This document shows positions 41,475 to 50,280 of a DNA stretch of 64,000 nt, in pieces. The notes under the pieces were generated by a model, which made no database searches, was not told the origin of the DNA, and saw only the letters and a list, made by a program, of their open reading frames with translations. The DNA is taken from positions 47,806 through 111,805 of the forward strand of contig CBDCVV010000020.1 of assembly GCA_965223235.1 (NCBI GenBank), given 5' to 3'. Each line of letters begins with the position of its first letter. Positions within the stretch are counted from its first letter, which is position 1. Source of the DNA: UBA2589 sp965223235. GTDB lineage: Bacteria; Gemmatimonadota; Gemmatimonadetes; Longimicrobiales; Gaopeijiaceae. The position numbers were made by a program, and so were the translations under genes.

Positions 41475-42221
41475 ATGGACGATCTGAAGGTTGGAGAGGT
41501 AGCGAGGCGGACGGGGCTGACCGTGCGGACGCTTCATCACTACGACCAGATCGGCCTCCTGGCCCCGAGTGAAAGAACCGATAAGGGTCACCGTCTCTAC
41601 GGTCGAGCACAGATGGAGCGTCTCCAACAGATCGCATCCTTGAGGCACTTGGGGTTGTCGCTGGAGGAGATCAAGGGATGTCTGGATCGCCCCGAGTACA
41701 CGCTCGAACACGTACTCGACCTCCATCTCGATCGACTCGAGGAAGAGATCGGTCGACAGCGCCGGATCCACGGGCTGGTGCGTTCGCTCCGAGATCGACT
41801 CAGATCGGCTGAGAGCCCCTCGGTCGACGACCTGACACGAACGATTGAGGTCACTATGAACTTCGAGAAGTACTACAGTCCGGAACAGCTAGAACAGCTC
41901 GCCGAGCGGAGGGAAGAAGTCGGCGAGGAGCGGATCGCCCAAGTACAGCAGGAGTGGGCAGATCTCTTCGACGCCTACGGACGAGCGATGGAGGAAGGTC
42001 TGGATCCGGCTAGCCCGAGCGTGCAGGCCCTGGCGAAGAAATCCGAGGCGCTGATCGGAGAGTTTACCGGCGGAGATCCTGGGATTCGGAAGTCTCTATC
42101 CACCATGTATCAGGCAGAAGGCGGCGCAAACGTCGTGAAGGGGTACGGGATGTCGATGGCGCCGGGTCTTTGGGAGTACATGGCCAAGGCGAAGGAAGCC
42201 CTCGGGCGCTCGGACGGGTAG
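41475..42221 (+). CDS. MerR-family regulator of TipA type
   Basis: A 248-residue regulator. The N-terminal MerR winged helix is LKVGEVARRTGLTVRTLHHYDQIGLLAPSERTDKGHRLYG. A coiled coil follows, and the C-terminal TipAS antibiotic-recognition domain (from ~residue 120: YYSPEQLEQLAERREEVGEERIAQVQQEWADLFDAYGRAMEEG) completes it. TipA proteins bind thiopeptide-like drugs and activate transcription. GGAGG lies 7 bases before the ATG. A strong hairpin follows the stop, so it is transcribed alone. Confidence 0.92.
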   Translation: MDDLKVGEVARRTGLTVRTLHHYDQIGLLAPSERTDKGHRLYGRAQMERLQQIASLRHLGLSLEEIKGCLDRPEYTLEHVLDLHLDRLEEEIGRQRRIHGLVRSLRDRLRSAESPSVDDLTRTIEVTMNFEKYYSPEQLEQLAERREEVGEERIAQVQQEWADLFDAYGRAMEEGLDPASPSVQALAKKSEALIGEFTGGDPGIRKSLSTMYQAEGGANVVKGYGMSMAPGLWEYMAKAKEALGRSDG

Positions 42222-42236
42222 TTCCCCAAAAGAGAA

Positions 42237-42264
42237 GGGGTGGCAGGTCGAAACCTGCCACCCC
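42237..42264. terminator. Bidirectional terminator between the MerR and lipoprotein genes
   Basis: A perfect 12-bp stem (42237-42248 with 42253-42264) closes a CGAA tetraloop. On the minus strand it is followed by TTCTCTTTTG, which favours termination of the leftward transcript. It also follows the MerR stop within 20 bases on the plus strand. Confidence 0.85.
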
Positions 42265-42335
42265 GGCCTTCGTCACTGAGGGGGGGCGCGGACCTCAGCG
42301 CACCTTTTGGCCCGCGCGCAACGCAGTGGTGAAGG

Positions 42336-43145
42336 TCAGCCGCCGCGAGGCAATCTCCGCAGCGGATTCCGCCCGTCCCTCGCCGACAAGTCGATCTCGA
42401 CCTCCTCGCCGTTCACGAGGGCCGTAACCATCGCCGTCCCGTTGAACGTGATGATGATCTCGACTTCTCTCGTCTGGGTCTCGTCACCGAGCACGCGGGT
42501 CATCGTCATCATACGCGTGACCGTGCCGGAGAGCGGCCACCGGCTATCCGAGCCCGGGATCGGAACGACGACGTCGTCGAACTCGTAGGTCCCCTCTGCG
42601 GTGTGCGAGCGCTCGGTCCCGTCTTCGAGCACACCGGCGCGGGAGACAGAGCTGGACCCCTCCCCGTTCCAGGTTCGCGTGCTTTCCTCACCGAGCAGCC
42701 CTGACACCGTCATCGCGCGCTCCCGTTCGATCTCGGCTGTAAAGCGATCCCGAACAATCGTCCCCTGGATCTCGCGGACGATGTAGATCGATGCGGTCAG
42801 GAGGGGGTCGTACTCGCCTTGCTCCACTCCTTCGGCATCGAAGAAGGTGACCTCCCGCGTCCCGGAGAAGTCACCGGACCAGCTCCCCCGTCCGCCGGGG
42901 CTCCCAAAGGCTGCGGTTTCACCACTCGTCACGTCGTATTGGGACGAGACCGGAGCGAGTCCGAACCCGAACGACTCCGACCACATGTTGACCTCTTCGA
43001 CAGTCGCGTCGGCGGCGAGCACCGCCGCGTCGATGACCATGGCGTCGGTGAACTCGTCGGGAGCGGTGCTCTCGTCGCACCCTGCCACGAGTACCGAGGC
43101 ACCGAGTAGGGCGACTCCGCGAGCGAAAATCTGTGTGCGCTTCAT
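42336..43145 (-). CDS. Lipoprotein of unknown function
   Basis: A 269-residue exported protein. The signal peptide carries the lipobox SVLVAGCD, and GGAAAGGA precedes the ATG at 43145. The mature part is beta-rich with charged stretches (e.g. RTWNGEGSSSVSRAGVLEDGTERSHTAEGTY). No domain was recognised. It ends before the bidirectional terminator. The neighbouring genes suggest no clear function. Confidence 0.75.
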   Translation of the reverse strand: MKRTQIFARGVALLGASVLVAGCDESTAPDEFTDAMVIDAAVLAADATVEEVNMWSESFGFGLAPVSSQYDVTSGETAAFGSPGGRGSWSGDFSGTREVTFFDAEGVEQGEYDPLLTASIYIVREIQGTIVRDRFTAEIERERAMTVSGLLGEESTRTWNGEGSSSVSRAGVLEDGTERSHTAEGTYEFDDVVVPIPGSDSRWPLSGTVTRMMTMTRVLGDETQTREVEIIITFNGTAMVTALVNGEEVEIDLSARDGRNPLRRLPRGG

Positions 43146-43232
43146 TGTCCTTTCCTGCATTTGGAGACTACTGCAATCATACCCATGACGGTGGGAGCGC
43201 TTCACAGGTAACGCTCGCGTTTCAGGGTCGCC

Positions 43233-43913
43233 CTATTCGAGGCGTCCGGCTTGCTCACTCGTGGGCAGGGTCATGTTACCACGACCGCCGAAATGACGGC
43301 GCTCCTGACTCTTGATTGAAGGGTCTCTGTACCGGATTAGGCTGGCTAGGTGGCGCTCAGTTGGCTTGCCCAGCGCGCGCGCCAAGTCGGCGGTGCCCTC
43401 GTCTAGGATGTCGGCGAGCTTCCGAGGGGGCATTGGAGACTTTCCATCGCGGATCGAGCTCAATCGAGCGAGGTGCTCGAGTCCGTTCATGAAGCCCGGC
43501 ACGGATCCGACTGCTTCGGGGTCATTGTTCAGGAGCCTTCTGGCTCTCGTCCCGATGTTCAGGAAGAGTCCCTCGGTGAAGTCGGGAATCGGATCGCTCT
43601 CCCCCGTAGCGTTGAGAACGCCGCGTACCTCATCGGTATCCATCTCCCTGGGGCCTCCCTGCCACACCCAGACTGCGTGCTCTACAGCATGGAGCGCGTC
43701 CCACGCCAGCTGGCGACCCCGGGTTTGTAGGCGTCGCCGCTCGAAGAACCATTCCACGACAGCAACAGTGAGAATGATTCCTACGAACTCGGTGCCCAGG
43801 TTGATCAGAAGGGTGCCCACCGGGGTCTCCGGGCCGATCAAGAACGGGACCCACAACACGAGAGCAGCCACGAGCAGGAAGCCTGCCGTCACAGCCGCGC
43901 GGACCATGTTCAT
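43233..43913 (-). CDS. Two-TM membrane protein of unknown function
   Basis: A 226-residue protein with two N-terminal TM helices (residues ~5-27 and ~38-56) ending at VVEWFFERRRLQTRGR. A ~165-residue cytoplasmic helical domain follows. I do not recognise a family. It overlaps the PHP gene by 4 bases, in an operon with the M28 protease. It could help anchor or regulate that system; this is a guess. Confidence 0.7.
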   Translation of the reverse strand: MNMVRAAVTAGFLLVAALVLWVPFLIGPETPVGTLLINLGTEFVGIILTVAVVEWFFERRRLQTRGRQLAWDALHAVEHAVWVWQGGPREMDTDEVRGVLNATGESDPIPDFTEGLFLNIGTRARRLLNNDPEAVGSVPGFMNGLEHLARLSSIRDGKSPMPPRKLADILDEGTADLARALGKPTERHLASLIRYRDPSIKSQERRHFGGRGNMTLPTSEQAGRLE

Positions 43914-44950
43914 GGCTGTCTAGCTTCCTGTGTGAAGAGTGGCTGGGTCCAAGCCTGGTCACCTCGCGAGTTCCTGACGATCGCGCGCACGTAGGTCGGA
44001 TCTCCGTTGAGTACGTAGGTGGCGGGGTTCTCTGTCGTTGTGCCGAGGACGCGCCCCTCGGCTCCCACGAATGTGGTGTGGAAGCCGAAGTCTCGGTCTT
44101 GCTCGATCGTAATCGTAAGACGGTCGGGACGTACCGACACGTCGGCCAGGACGACGCCGGTACTCGCGTAAAAGTGACCTGCCTCGAGCGCGGTCATGAG
44201 GAGGTCTGGGTCGAGCCCGGTGGCGCGGATGGCGATCCAACCGCGTCCAGGGTTCGCACGCTCCTTCGAGAACTCCCCTTGGAAGTGGTGAGCGTCATCG
44301 ACCGCGATGCCGTAGATGCGCTTGCCGCCGGTGAGGAGCACGTCCCAGATCTCCTCGAGAGAGAGAGCCCCGCTTCCGCCTTCGTTGTGCACCGTTGGGT
44401 GCCCGTTCCAGATCTCGAGAAGGCGGTCGTTTTCGATCTGGGCGAGTTCGGCCGCTCCGAAGGACCACCGGAAGTTGGGGTGGTTGATGTGGGGTACGCC
44501 CTCGACTTCGCGGATCGCGTTCACGTTTTCTTGAATCGTGGCGACGAGCGACTCGGCGGTCCGTGCCTCGACCACATGGGGGATATTGAGGCCGTTCACG
44601 TGGACCGACGCCTCTTCGAAGCTAGATGTGACCTCCTCTCCAGGAATCAGCAGGAAGTCGGGGTCGGTGGGGATGTCGACTTCTGTCGGGTCCGTGAAGA
44701 CGTTGTGATCGGAAAGCACGAGGAAGTCGTACCCGTGGTCGCGATACCATGCGGCTACGTACTCGGGTGAAGAGTCCCCGTCGCTTCGAGTGGTGTGTGC
44801 GTGCGTGTTTCCCTTGTACCACGACCCTGACCACTCCGGCACCTCGAAGACGACGTGTGGAGGGGTCGGGGCTGCCTCGGGTGCGCAACTTGCGATCGAC
44901 CAGAGGATGCAGGTGCTCGCTAGCGCGGGACCGACGGTGTGTCGATTCAT
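43910..44950 (-). CDS. Secreted PHP-domain metallohydrolase (CehA/McbA type)
   Basis: A 346-residue lipoprotein (lipobox SIASCA). PHP-type motifs are WYKGNTHAHTTRSDGDSSPEYVAAWYRDHGYDFLVLSDHN, with the H-x-H and S-D-H-N ligands. GVPHINHPNFRW and AVDDAHHF supply later ligands. The CehA/McbA group includes carbaryl hydrolase and related enzymes, but many members have unknown substrates. It overlaps the M28 peptidase stop and the next gene by 4 bases each. Confidence 0.85.
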   Translation of the reverse strand: MNRHTVGPALASTCILWSIASCAPEAAPTPPHVVFEVPEWSGSWYKGNTHAHTTRSDGDSSPEYVAAWYRDHGYDFLVLSDHNVFTDPTEVDIPTDPDFLLIPGEEVTSSFEEASVHVNGLNIPHVVEARTAESLVATIQENVNAIREVEGVPHINHPNFRWSFGAAELAQIENDRLLEIWNGHPTVHNEGGSGALSLEEIWDVLLTGGKRIYGIAVDDAHHFQGEFSKERANPGRGWIAIRATGLDPDLLMTALEAGHFYASTGVVLADVSVRPDRLTITIEQDRDFGFHTTFVGAEGRVLGTTTENPATYVLNGDPTYVRAIVRNSRGDQAWTQPLFTQEARQP

Positions 44951-47934
44951 CGGCGGCGACGAAGTACGTGAACGGTATCACGCGCCGCTCCACCACTCGA
45001 AGCGGAGTCGCCTGAGGCGGAGTCGGTCGAGGCGGCGGGGAGAGAGTCCGGGACCGCGACGGAATCCGCCCCGGTGGAGTCCCCACCGGCGATACGACTA
45101 GGTACGTACTCTTCGTCGAGAGTTGGCGTCTCTACCTCTTCGGTTAGAAGCGAGTCCGATGGGAGAGGATCACGGCTGACCTCGCCGGGACCGGGCAGCA
45201 CCACGTCGGGTGGAGTGACAATGGCGAAGGCTGGATCTACGAAGGTCTGGACCGAGTATCGGAACATCGCACGGTCGCTGAATCGGTTCACGTTTGGCGC
45301 GACCGGCACACCGGCGCGATCAAACGGATCTGCACCCGGGAAGAGCTCGCCGGGCCGAAGTAGGTGCTCGACCACCTGCACGCCTATGGGGAGGCCCGCC
45401 GGCATCTCTAGGTCGAGTTCGACGCTCCCGTCCGGTTCGCCCCAATGGTCGACCCACTCCGTACCGGACGGATCAGAAATGGGGACGCCGTTGATCGCGA
45501 GAATGTCGGTGGGACTGTCGAGATGGAAGGCGAGTCGCTCGGCTGCGATCGACGAACGGACTCGCATCGTCACACGCCGCACGCCCGCCACCGTGGTGTC
45601 GGCAGCGAGCATCACTTCCGGGGGGCGCACGGATGGGGCGGAGCGAATGCGGACGGGTACGACACCGGCCGGATATCCGAACCCTTCTAGATCTCGCGAT
45701 TCTTCAAAGGCTCCGCCTGCTCGCGTGGTGGCCCACTGGGCGGCTTCGCTATCGGCGTTCTCGGCAACATCCGGACTCGTGGCCCATAGAGCCTCTCCGC
45801 TGCCGTGTTCGTAGGCGTAGACAAGCGTGGAAGGGGCGGGCCGATCCTCCGCAGCCCGTGCTCCCGACCAGCCCAAACCGAGGGCGGCGAGCGAGGCGAC
45901 GAGGCTCGCTGCCGGGACCCACCAGCCGTTCGGTTGGCGGAGGTGAGCGACGGCGGGTAGGCAGAGGACCCACCCGAGCATGATGATCACGGCGAAGCCG
46001 GATGCGAACGAGAAGGTCAAGGCGAGCCAGACCAATTCGACCAGTGGCTGAAACACGACGATGACCGGCACAGCGAGGAGGAGCGAGGCGATCCAGCCTA
46101 CGAGGTGTTCAGAGCGGTCACCCAGGCTGCACAGCACGATCCCAGAGACGAGCGCCGCAAGGACCGGAATCTGGAGATTCATTGCCGCCAACGGAGCGAT
46201 GAAGCCAATCGCAACCGCGGCGATGGACGGTAAGACCACCGCACCTAGAAGGAGCTCTGAAGTGGTGACCCAGCGGTAACTCGCCCACGACGTGAGCGCC
46301 ACGAGACCGACTGCTCCGAGCCCAAGAGCGAGTACATACCATCCCTCACTGTGTGCGAGCGAGCCGTGCAGCGCTCCGACTTCCGCGTGAGTCTGAGCCA
46401 CCCAAGAGAGGAGGGCTCCACCGCTGAACCACGCGATTCCCCCGAGGAGAAGTGAGAGCACGAGACCGATCCCGGCGCGGGCGGGACGTTGGCCGGCTCG
46501 CAGGGCGGTGATGACGAACCCGATCAGACCCAGCACGATGAGTCCGGATAGCACCCAGACTCCGAACTCCGGGTACGTGACTACCCCCAGCCCGGGGAGG
46601 CTGAGGTATACGACGTTGGGCGCGTCGACGTCGGATAGCTCCGCCGATCCAAACCAGCGCAACGCGTTGAGGGTGTTCTCGCCGTGATGCTGCAAAGTGG
46701 ACTCGGAGAGCTCCTCCGGGGTGTCCATGGTCTGGTGGTAGACGTGAGCGTTGTCGATCGCGGCGAAGTTCAGCCCTTGGACGCCCGCTTCCTTGAAAGG
46801 TGTGAAGTCGGTGTCGTTCGGCATCCGCTGGTAGACCTCGAACGCCAGTGAATTCGCGAACGGTGAGGGGTCGAAGTCGCGCAGGGCGTTCACCGCCCAA
46901 CCGTTCTGGTCGCCCGTCTCGAACATGATCGAGGGTCCGCCGCCGCCTCTCATCTCGAACGACAGGACGAAGTCCACTTCGCTCATCCACTCGTGTTCAT
47001 TCACGAATGCCCGAGCTCCGAGAAGCCCTAGCTCCTCAGCATCGGTGAACAAGACGATGACGTCGTTCCGAAGCGGAGTGTCGCTTGCCCGGATCGCACG
47101 CAGTGCCTCGAGGATCGAGACGATGCCAGACCCATCGTCACCTGCTCCGACTGCGATCTCACGACTGTCGTAGTGTGCTGTGACAAGGACGGTCCCACTC
47201 GGGTCACTCCCCGCCATTCGGCCCACGATGTTTCGGACGGTTGCCGATCGTACGAGTGATCCCCGTTGGATCACACTCGTCGTGGTTTGAACGTGAGGTT
47301 CGATGCCCAGGTCCACGAGGTGGTCCATGAGCACGGTCCGCACCCGGGCGTGTTCCGGGGAGCCCGGCGGATGTGCGATGCGAGCGACATCCACGAGCGT
47401 GGCCATTGCCCTGGCAGAGGAGAACTCTTCCTCTGGCGCATTCGCGGGACTCGGACTCGGGATCCCCGTGCGGCTACTCGAGAGTGCGGCGATGACGGCT
47501 AGGAAGGCCAGGGTGGCGACACCGCGCCACTTCTTCTTTGGGGGTGCAGATGGAGTGATCGGGTCTGCCGCCGTTGCGGCCGGTACCTCGGTCTCAGAGG
47601 CCAGATTCTCCGTCGAAGCCCCTGCCTTCTTCGCCGCACGCTCCTGCTTGGCGGCCTTCTTCGCTTCCCGCTTCGCTTGCCGTTCCTTCTTCGCCGCCTT
47701 CTTGGCCGCCGCCTTCGCGGCTTTCTTCTTCGCCTTCTCGTCGGACTCCGCTCCCGCATCGTCAGCTGATTGGCCGGCCGCGCTCGATGTTGTTCCGCCG
47801 AGCAGAGCTGCCCGCTCCGCGTCCGACATCTCGGGCTGATCAGCTCCCAACTCTTCCCCGTAATTCTCGCGGTCTTCTTTGGTTATCCCGAGCTCCTCGT
47901 CGGAAGGGAGGTCGGGAATGTTGTAGTCGCTCAT
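44947..47934 (-). CDS. Large membrane M28-family zinc peptidase (Pff1-like)
   Basis: A 995-residue protein. Residues ~1-140 are cytoplasmic, with a striking Lys/Ala-rich stretch (KKKAAKAAAKKAAKKERQ and more). After one TM (~145-160) comes an M28 domain with metal ligands HYDSREIAVGAGDDGSG, DAEELGLLGARAF, FEMRGGGG and the late His in NAHVYHQTMD. Then follow about eight TM helices (~430-680) and a periplasmic beta-rich C-terminal domain (~700-995). This TM-plus-M28 layout recalls the yeast vacuolar membrane protease Pff1. It likely trims peptides outside the cytoplasm. It is the first gene of a coupled set. Confidence 0.9.
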   Translation of the reverse strand: MSDYNIPDLPSDEELGITKEDRENYGEELGADQPEMSDAERAALLGGTTSSAAGQSADDAGAESDEKAKKKAAKAAAKKAAKKERQAKREAKKAAKQERAAKKAGASTENLASETEVPAATAADPITPSAPPKKKWRGVATLAFLAVIAALSSSRTGIPSPSPANAPEEEFSSARAMATLVDVARIAHPPGSPEHARVRTVLMDHLVDLGIEPHVQTTTSVIQRGSLVRSATVRNIVGRMAGSDPSGTVLVTAHYDSREIAVGAGDDGSGIVSILEALRAIRASDTPLRNDVIVLFTDAEELGLLGARAFVNEHEWMSEVDFVLSFEMRGGGGPSIMFETGDQNGWAVNALRDFDPSPFANSLAFEVYQRMPNDTDFTPFKEAGVQGLNFAAIDNAHVYHQTMDTPEELSESTLQHHGENTLNALRWFGSAELSDVDAPNVVYLSLPGLGVVTYPEFGVWVLSGLIVLGLIGFVITALRAGQRPARAGIGLVLSLLLGGIAWFSGGALLSWVAQTHAEVGALHGSLAHSEGWYVLALGLGAVGLVALTSWASYRWVTTSELLLGAVVLPSIAAVAIGFIAPLAAMNLQIPVLAALVSGIVLCSLGDRSEHLVGWIASLLLAVPVIVVFQPLVELVWLALTFSFASGFAVIIMLGWVLCLPAVAHLRQPNGWWVPAASLVASLAALGLGWSGARAAEDRPAPSTLVYAYEHGSGEALWATSPDVAENADSEAAQWATTRAGGAFEESRDLEGFGYPAGVVPVRIRSAPSVRPPEVMLAADTTVAGVRRVTMRVRSSIAAERLAFHLDSPTDILAINGVPISDPSGTEWVDHWGEPDGSVELDLEMPAGLPIGVQVVEHLLRPGELFPGADPFDRAGVPVAPNVNRFSDRAMFRYSVQTFVDPAFAIVTPPDVVLPGPGEVSRDPLPSDSLLTEEVETPTLDEEYVPSRIAGGDSTGADSVAVPDSLPAASTDSASGDSASSGGAARDTVHVLRRRR

Positions 47935-48010
47935 AGCGCTAGTCGTCTGTGGGTCCGCATCATTGATCCCCTACGGAAGTATGGGACTCCGAGGTCCGAC
48001 GCGCCTCTGC

Positions 48011-48820
48011 TCAGCCTTGTGAACTGATCCCGTGGTTCGCGAAGAGGGTTTCAATGACCCCGAGCGCGTCCGTGAGTTCTGAGGCTTCGGCCAGCGTAAG
48101 TCCGGCGTTGGATTTCATAGCCCGTGCCAACGCACCAGCGGTGGAGTACCCGAGAGAGAAGGCGACTTCCTCGGCGCTCCTCCCGTCATGGCTCAAACGG
48201 GCAGCGGCCGAGATCAGCCGCCCCCAGACGAGGAGTCGCGCCGGCGTGGGTAGCCCAGCTTGTCTCAAGCACCGTCTGAGTCGATTCGCGGTGAGGCCGA
48301 GGGCGACGGCCAGCTGGTCCACGGTGACGTCCGTCCCGGCGTGTTCGATCGACCACGCGAGTGCCTCGGGGAGTGGCGTGGGGAAACGACCCTGGAGACT
48401 GGTTCGCACTGTGCGTGCGCGGGCCACTGCGAGAGCCAGGTCGACATCGTCTCGGGTCGTCTTGTTGGGCGAAGCGAGAACGACGATTCCATCCACCCCC
48501 ATGCCCCCCAAATCGAAGTACCGGTCCGGCTCCCCCGACTCGACACACGCGAGGATCGCGAGGCGTGTCGAACGCTCGCGCAGAACGCCGATCCGGGACC
48601 CGAGCTCGGCCGAATCGAAGAACTCCGGATCGAGCAAGCATGCGTCGATGTCACCGTCGTGTGCCGAGCGCACGAGCGCATCCCAATCCCTAGTGGACCG
48701 CACGTCGTGTGCATCCACGAGGGCGGCGGTGAGTCGCGCCTCGAGGCGCGCATCGAGCTGGAGGAGTGCCAAAACGGCCAAGAGCGGAGCCGGGAGGGGT
48801 CCCGAGGGGGGCACTTCCAA
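48011..48820 (-). CDS. AraC-type HTH regulator with degenerate N-terminal domain
   Basis: A 269-residue regulator. The N-terminal ~120 residues look like a receiver fold (DIDACLLDPEFF, RLAILACVESGEPDRYFDLGGMGVDGIVVLASP), but the phosphoacceptor set cannot be traced, so it is probably not a standard response regulator. The C-terminal AraC-like HTH region (residues ~165-250) has VTVDQLAVALGLTANRLRRCLRQAG and SAEEVAFSLGYSTAGALARAMKS. TTG 48820 is the start used. It stands before the YbjQ gene, and its target is unknown. Confidence 0.75.
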   Translation of the reverse strand: MEVPPSGPLPAPLLAVLALLQLDARLEARLTAALVDAHDVRSTRDWDALVRSAHDGDIDACLLDPEFFDSAELGSRIGVLRERSTRLAILACVESGEPDRYFDLGGMGVDGIVVLASPNKTTRDDVDLALAVARARTVRTSLQGRFPTPLPEALAWSIEHAGTDVTVDQLAVALGLTANRLRRCLRQAGLPTPARLLVWGRLISAAARLSHDGRSAEEVAFSLGYSTAGALARAMKSNAGLTLAEASELTDALGVIETLFANHGISSQG

Positions 48821-48866
48821 GATGTCTCATGTGCCGTGCGGTCGCTATGCCCGTGACTCGAAGGCT

Positions 48867-49190
48867 CTACTCCGAATGTGAGAGCTTCACCGCGGTTCCG
48901 TAGCAAAGCATCTCGGCTGCGCCCCGCATGACCATCGAGGTTTGGAAGCGGACCGAGACCACGGCGTCGGCACCGAGCATCTGCGCCTCCTCGATCATTC
49001 GATCGACTGCTTGCTCTCGCGCCTGTCCCAGCATCTTGGTGTACTCGTAGATCTCGCCACCCGCGACGTTGCGTAGCGTCGCGATGAGGTCCTTTCCAGC
49101 ATGCTTACTACGGATTGAGCTGCCCCGGACGAGGCCCATCACCTCTGCGATCTCCTGTCCGGCTACGGTCGGCGTTGTGACGACGATCAT
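48867..49190 (-). CDS. YbjQ/UPF0145 family protein
   Basis: A 107-residue protein. It starts MIVVTTPTVAGQEIAEVMGLVRGSSIRSKH and has MIEEAQMLGADAVVSVRFQTSMV near the end, which is typical for YbjQ (heavy-metal-binding-domain) family. The biological role of YbjQ is not defined. Its ATG overlaps the anti-sigma stop (ATGA), so it is co-translated with the sigma/anti-sigma pair. Confidence 0.9.
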   Translation of the reverse strand: MIVVTTPTVAGQEIAEVMGLVRGSSIRSKHAGKDLIATLRNVAGGEIYEYTKMLGQAREQAVDRMIEEAQMLGADAVVSVRFQTSMVMRGAAEMLCYGTAVKLSHSE

Positions 49191-49633
49191 CGCTGGATGT
49201 CCTTATACGGGTCTGTTTGCCAGTCGCGGTAGCGCTCCCAGATTACCGTGGTGAGCAGAATCAGGATGCCGATCGCGATGGCGCCGACTCCGAGCTTCTC
49301 CCATGGAGACGCGGGCGAGGTGGCGAAGACCCACGCTCCGTACGCCATCCAGACTGCCGTACCGATTCCGACGAAGCCCAAGCCGACGGGGCGGTTCACT
49401 TCTCGATTCACACGATCCCAGACCGATCCCCGGTGGGTCGCTGGATGAAAGTGAAGTCCCTGGATGTCGGTCTTCATCGATTGGAAGACCGCGATCTCAC
49501 GTTGCAGCTCGGTCGATCGCGCCAGTGCCTCGTCTACCTTGGCGCGTTCGTCCGGTGCCATCTCACCGTCGACATACCTCATGACTTCGTCGGGGGTGAT
49601 GGGCCCGGCACCTTCGTACGTGCGTTGGTTCAT
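49187..49633 (-). CDS. Anti-sigma factor (RsiW/ASD type), membrane
   Basis: A 148-residue protein. The N-terminal anti-sigma domain has PDEVMRYVDGEMAPDERAKVDEALARSTELQREI, an ASD-like helical region without the full His-x3-Cys-x2-Cys zinc motif. Two TM helices follow near residues 90-107 and 114-133. The start at 49633 overlaps the sigma factor stop by one base (TGATG). Such proteins sequester the sigma factor at the membrane until a signal is received. Confidence 0.85.
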   Translation of the reverse strand: MNQRTYEGAGPITPDEVMRYVDGEMAPDERAKVDEALARSTELQREIAVFQSMKTDIQGLHFHPATHRGSVWDRVNREVNRPVGLGFVGIGTAVWMAYGAWVFATSPASPWEKLGVGAIAIGILILLTTVIWERYRDWQTDPYKDIQR

Positions 49634-50199
49634 CACGGGTACTCTGCGTTCATGGCGACCAGAGTCTCTTTGAGGGCGTTCCGAGCGTGATACAGCCGGC
49701 TGGCAACAGTCCCCTCCGGTATGTCGAGGATCTCCGCGATCTCGGTATACCGGAACCCCTCGAGCTCTTTGAGCACCAAGATCTCCCGGTGCTCGTTTCC
49801 GATCTGCTCCAATCCCTTCCAAAGCTGCTCGGCCGCCGCGTTTCTCTGCCTGAAGCGCTCAGGCCCCTTTTCTCGACTTGCCGGACGCTCTTCGAGGCGT
49901 TCGTCGAGCGCCTCCATGCTGAACTTGGCCTTCCGGCTGCGCAGCATGTCTCGGCATTGGTTGCGAAGGATCTGGAAAAACCAAGGCCCGAACGGTCGCC
50001 GGAGGTCGAAACGCGGTAGCGTGTCGTACGTCTTGATGAAGGCGAGCTGCAGCGCGTCTTCAGCGTCTTGTATGTTGCCCATCATGGCCACGGCGAGTCT
50101 CAATCCCGCCGGTTCGTAGGCTCGAACGAGCGGCTCATAGAAGCGAGATTGCCCCGCTTTGCACTTTTTGATGAGTTCGAGTTCCAATGCTCTCTGCAC
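49633..50199 (-). CDS. ECF sigma factor
   Basis: A 188-residue sigma-70 family protein. Region 2 has YEPLVRAYEPAGLRLAVAMMGNIQDAEDALQLAFIKTYDTLPRFD and the -10 recognition helix. A linker of ~35 residues leads to region 4, LVLKELEGFRYTEIAEILDIPEGTVASRLYHARNALKE. AAAGGAG lies 5 bases before the GTG start at 50199. It is transcribed with its anti-sigma gene and YbjQ. The trigger and regulon are unknown. Confidence 0.95.
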   Translation of the reverse strand: MQRALELELIKKCKAGQSRFYEPLVRAYEPAGLRLAVAMMGNIQDAEDALQLAFIKTYDTLPRFDLRRPFGPWFFQILRNQCRDMLRSRKAKFSMEALDERLEERPASREKGPERFRQRNAAAEQLWKGLEQIGNEHREILVLKELEGFRYTEIAEILDIPEGTVASRLYHARNALKETLVAMNAEYP

Positions 50200-50280
50200 C
50201 GATACTCCTTTACGAGCTCCGTGCTCGTGCTGGAGTTACGGAAGGCGAGCTCATTTTCTTCATCGAAGTGTGGAACCCGA

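Noticed and set aside
47600..47760. Possible DNA tandem repeat in the M28 gene
   Set aside because: The periodicity is only codon-level Lys/Ala bias, with no repeated unit.
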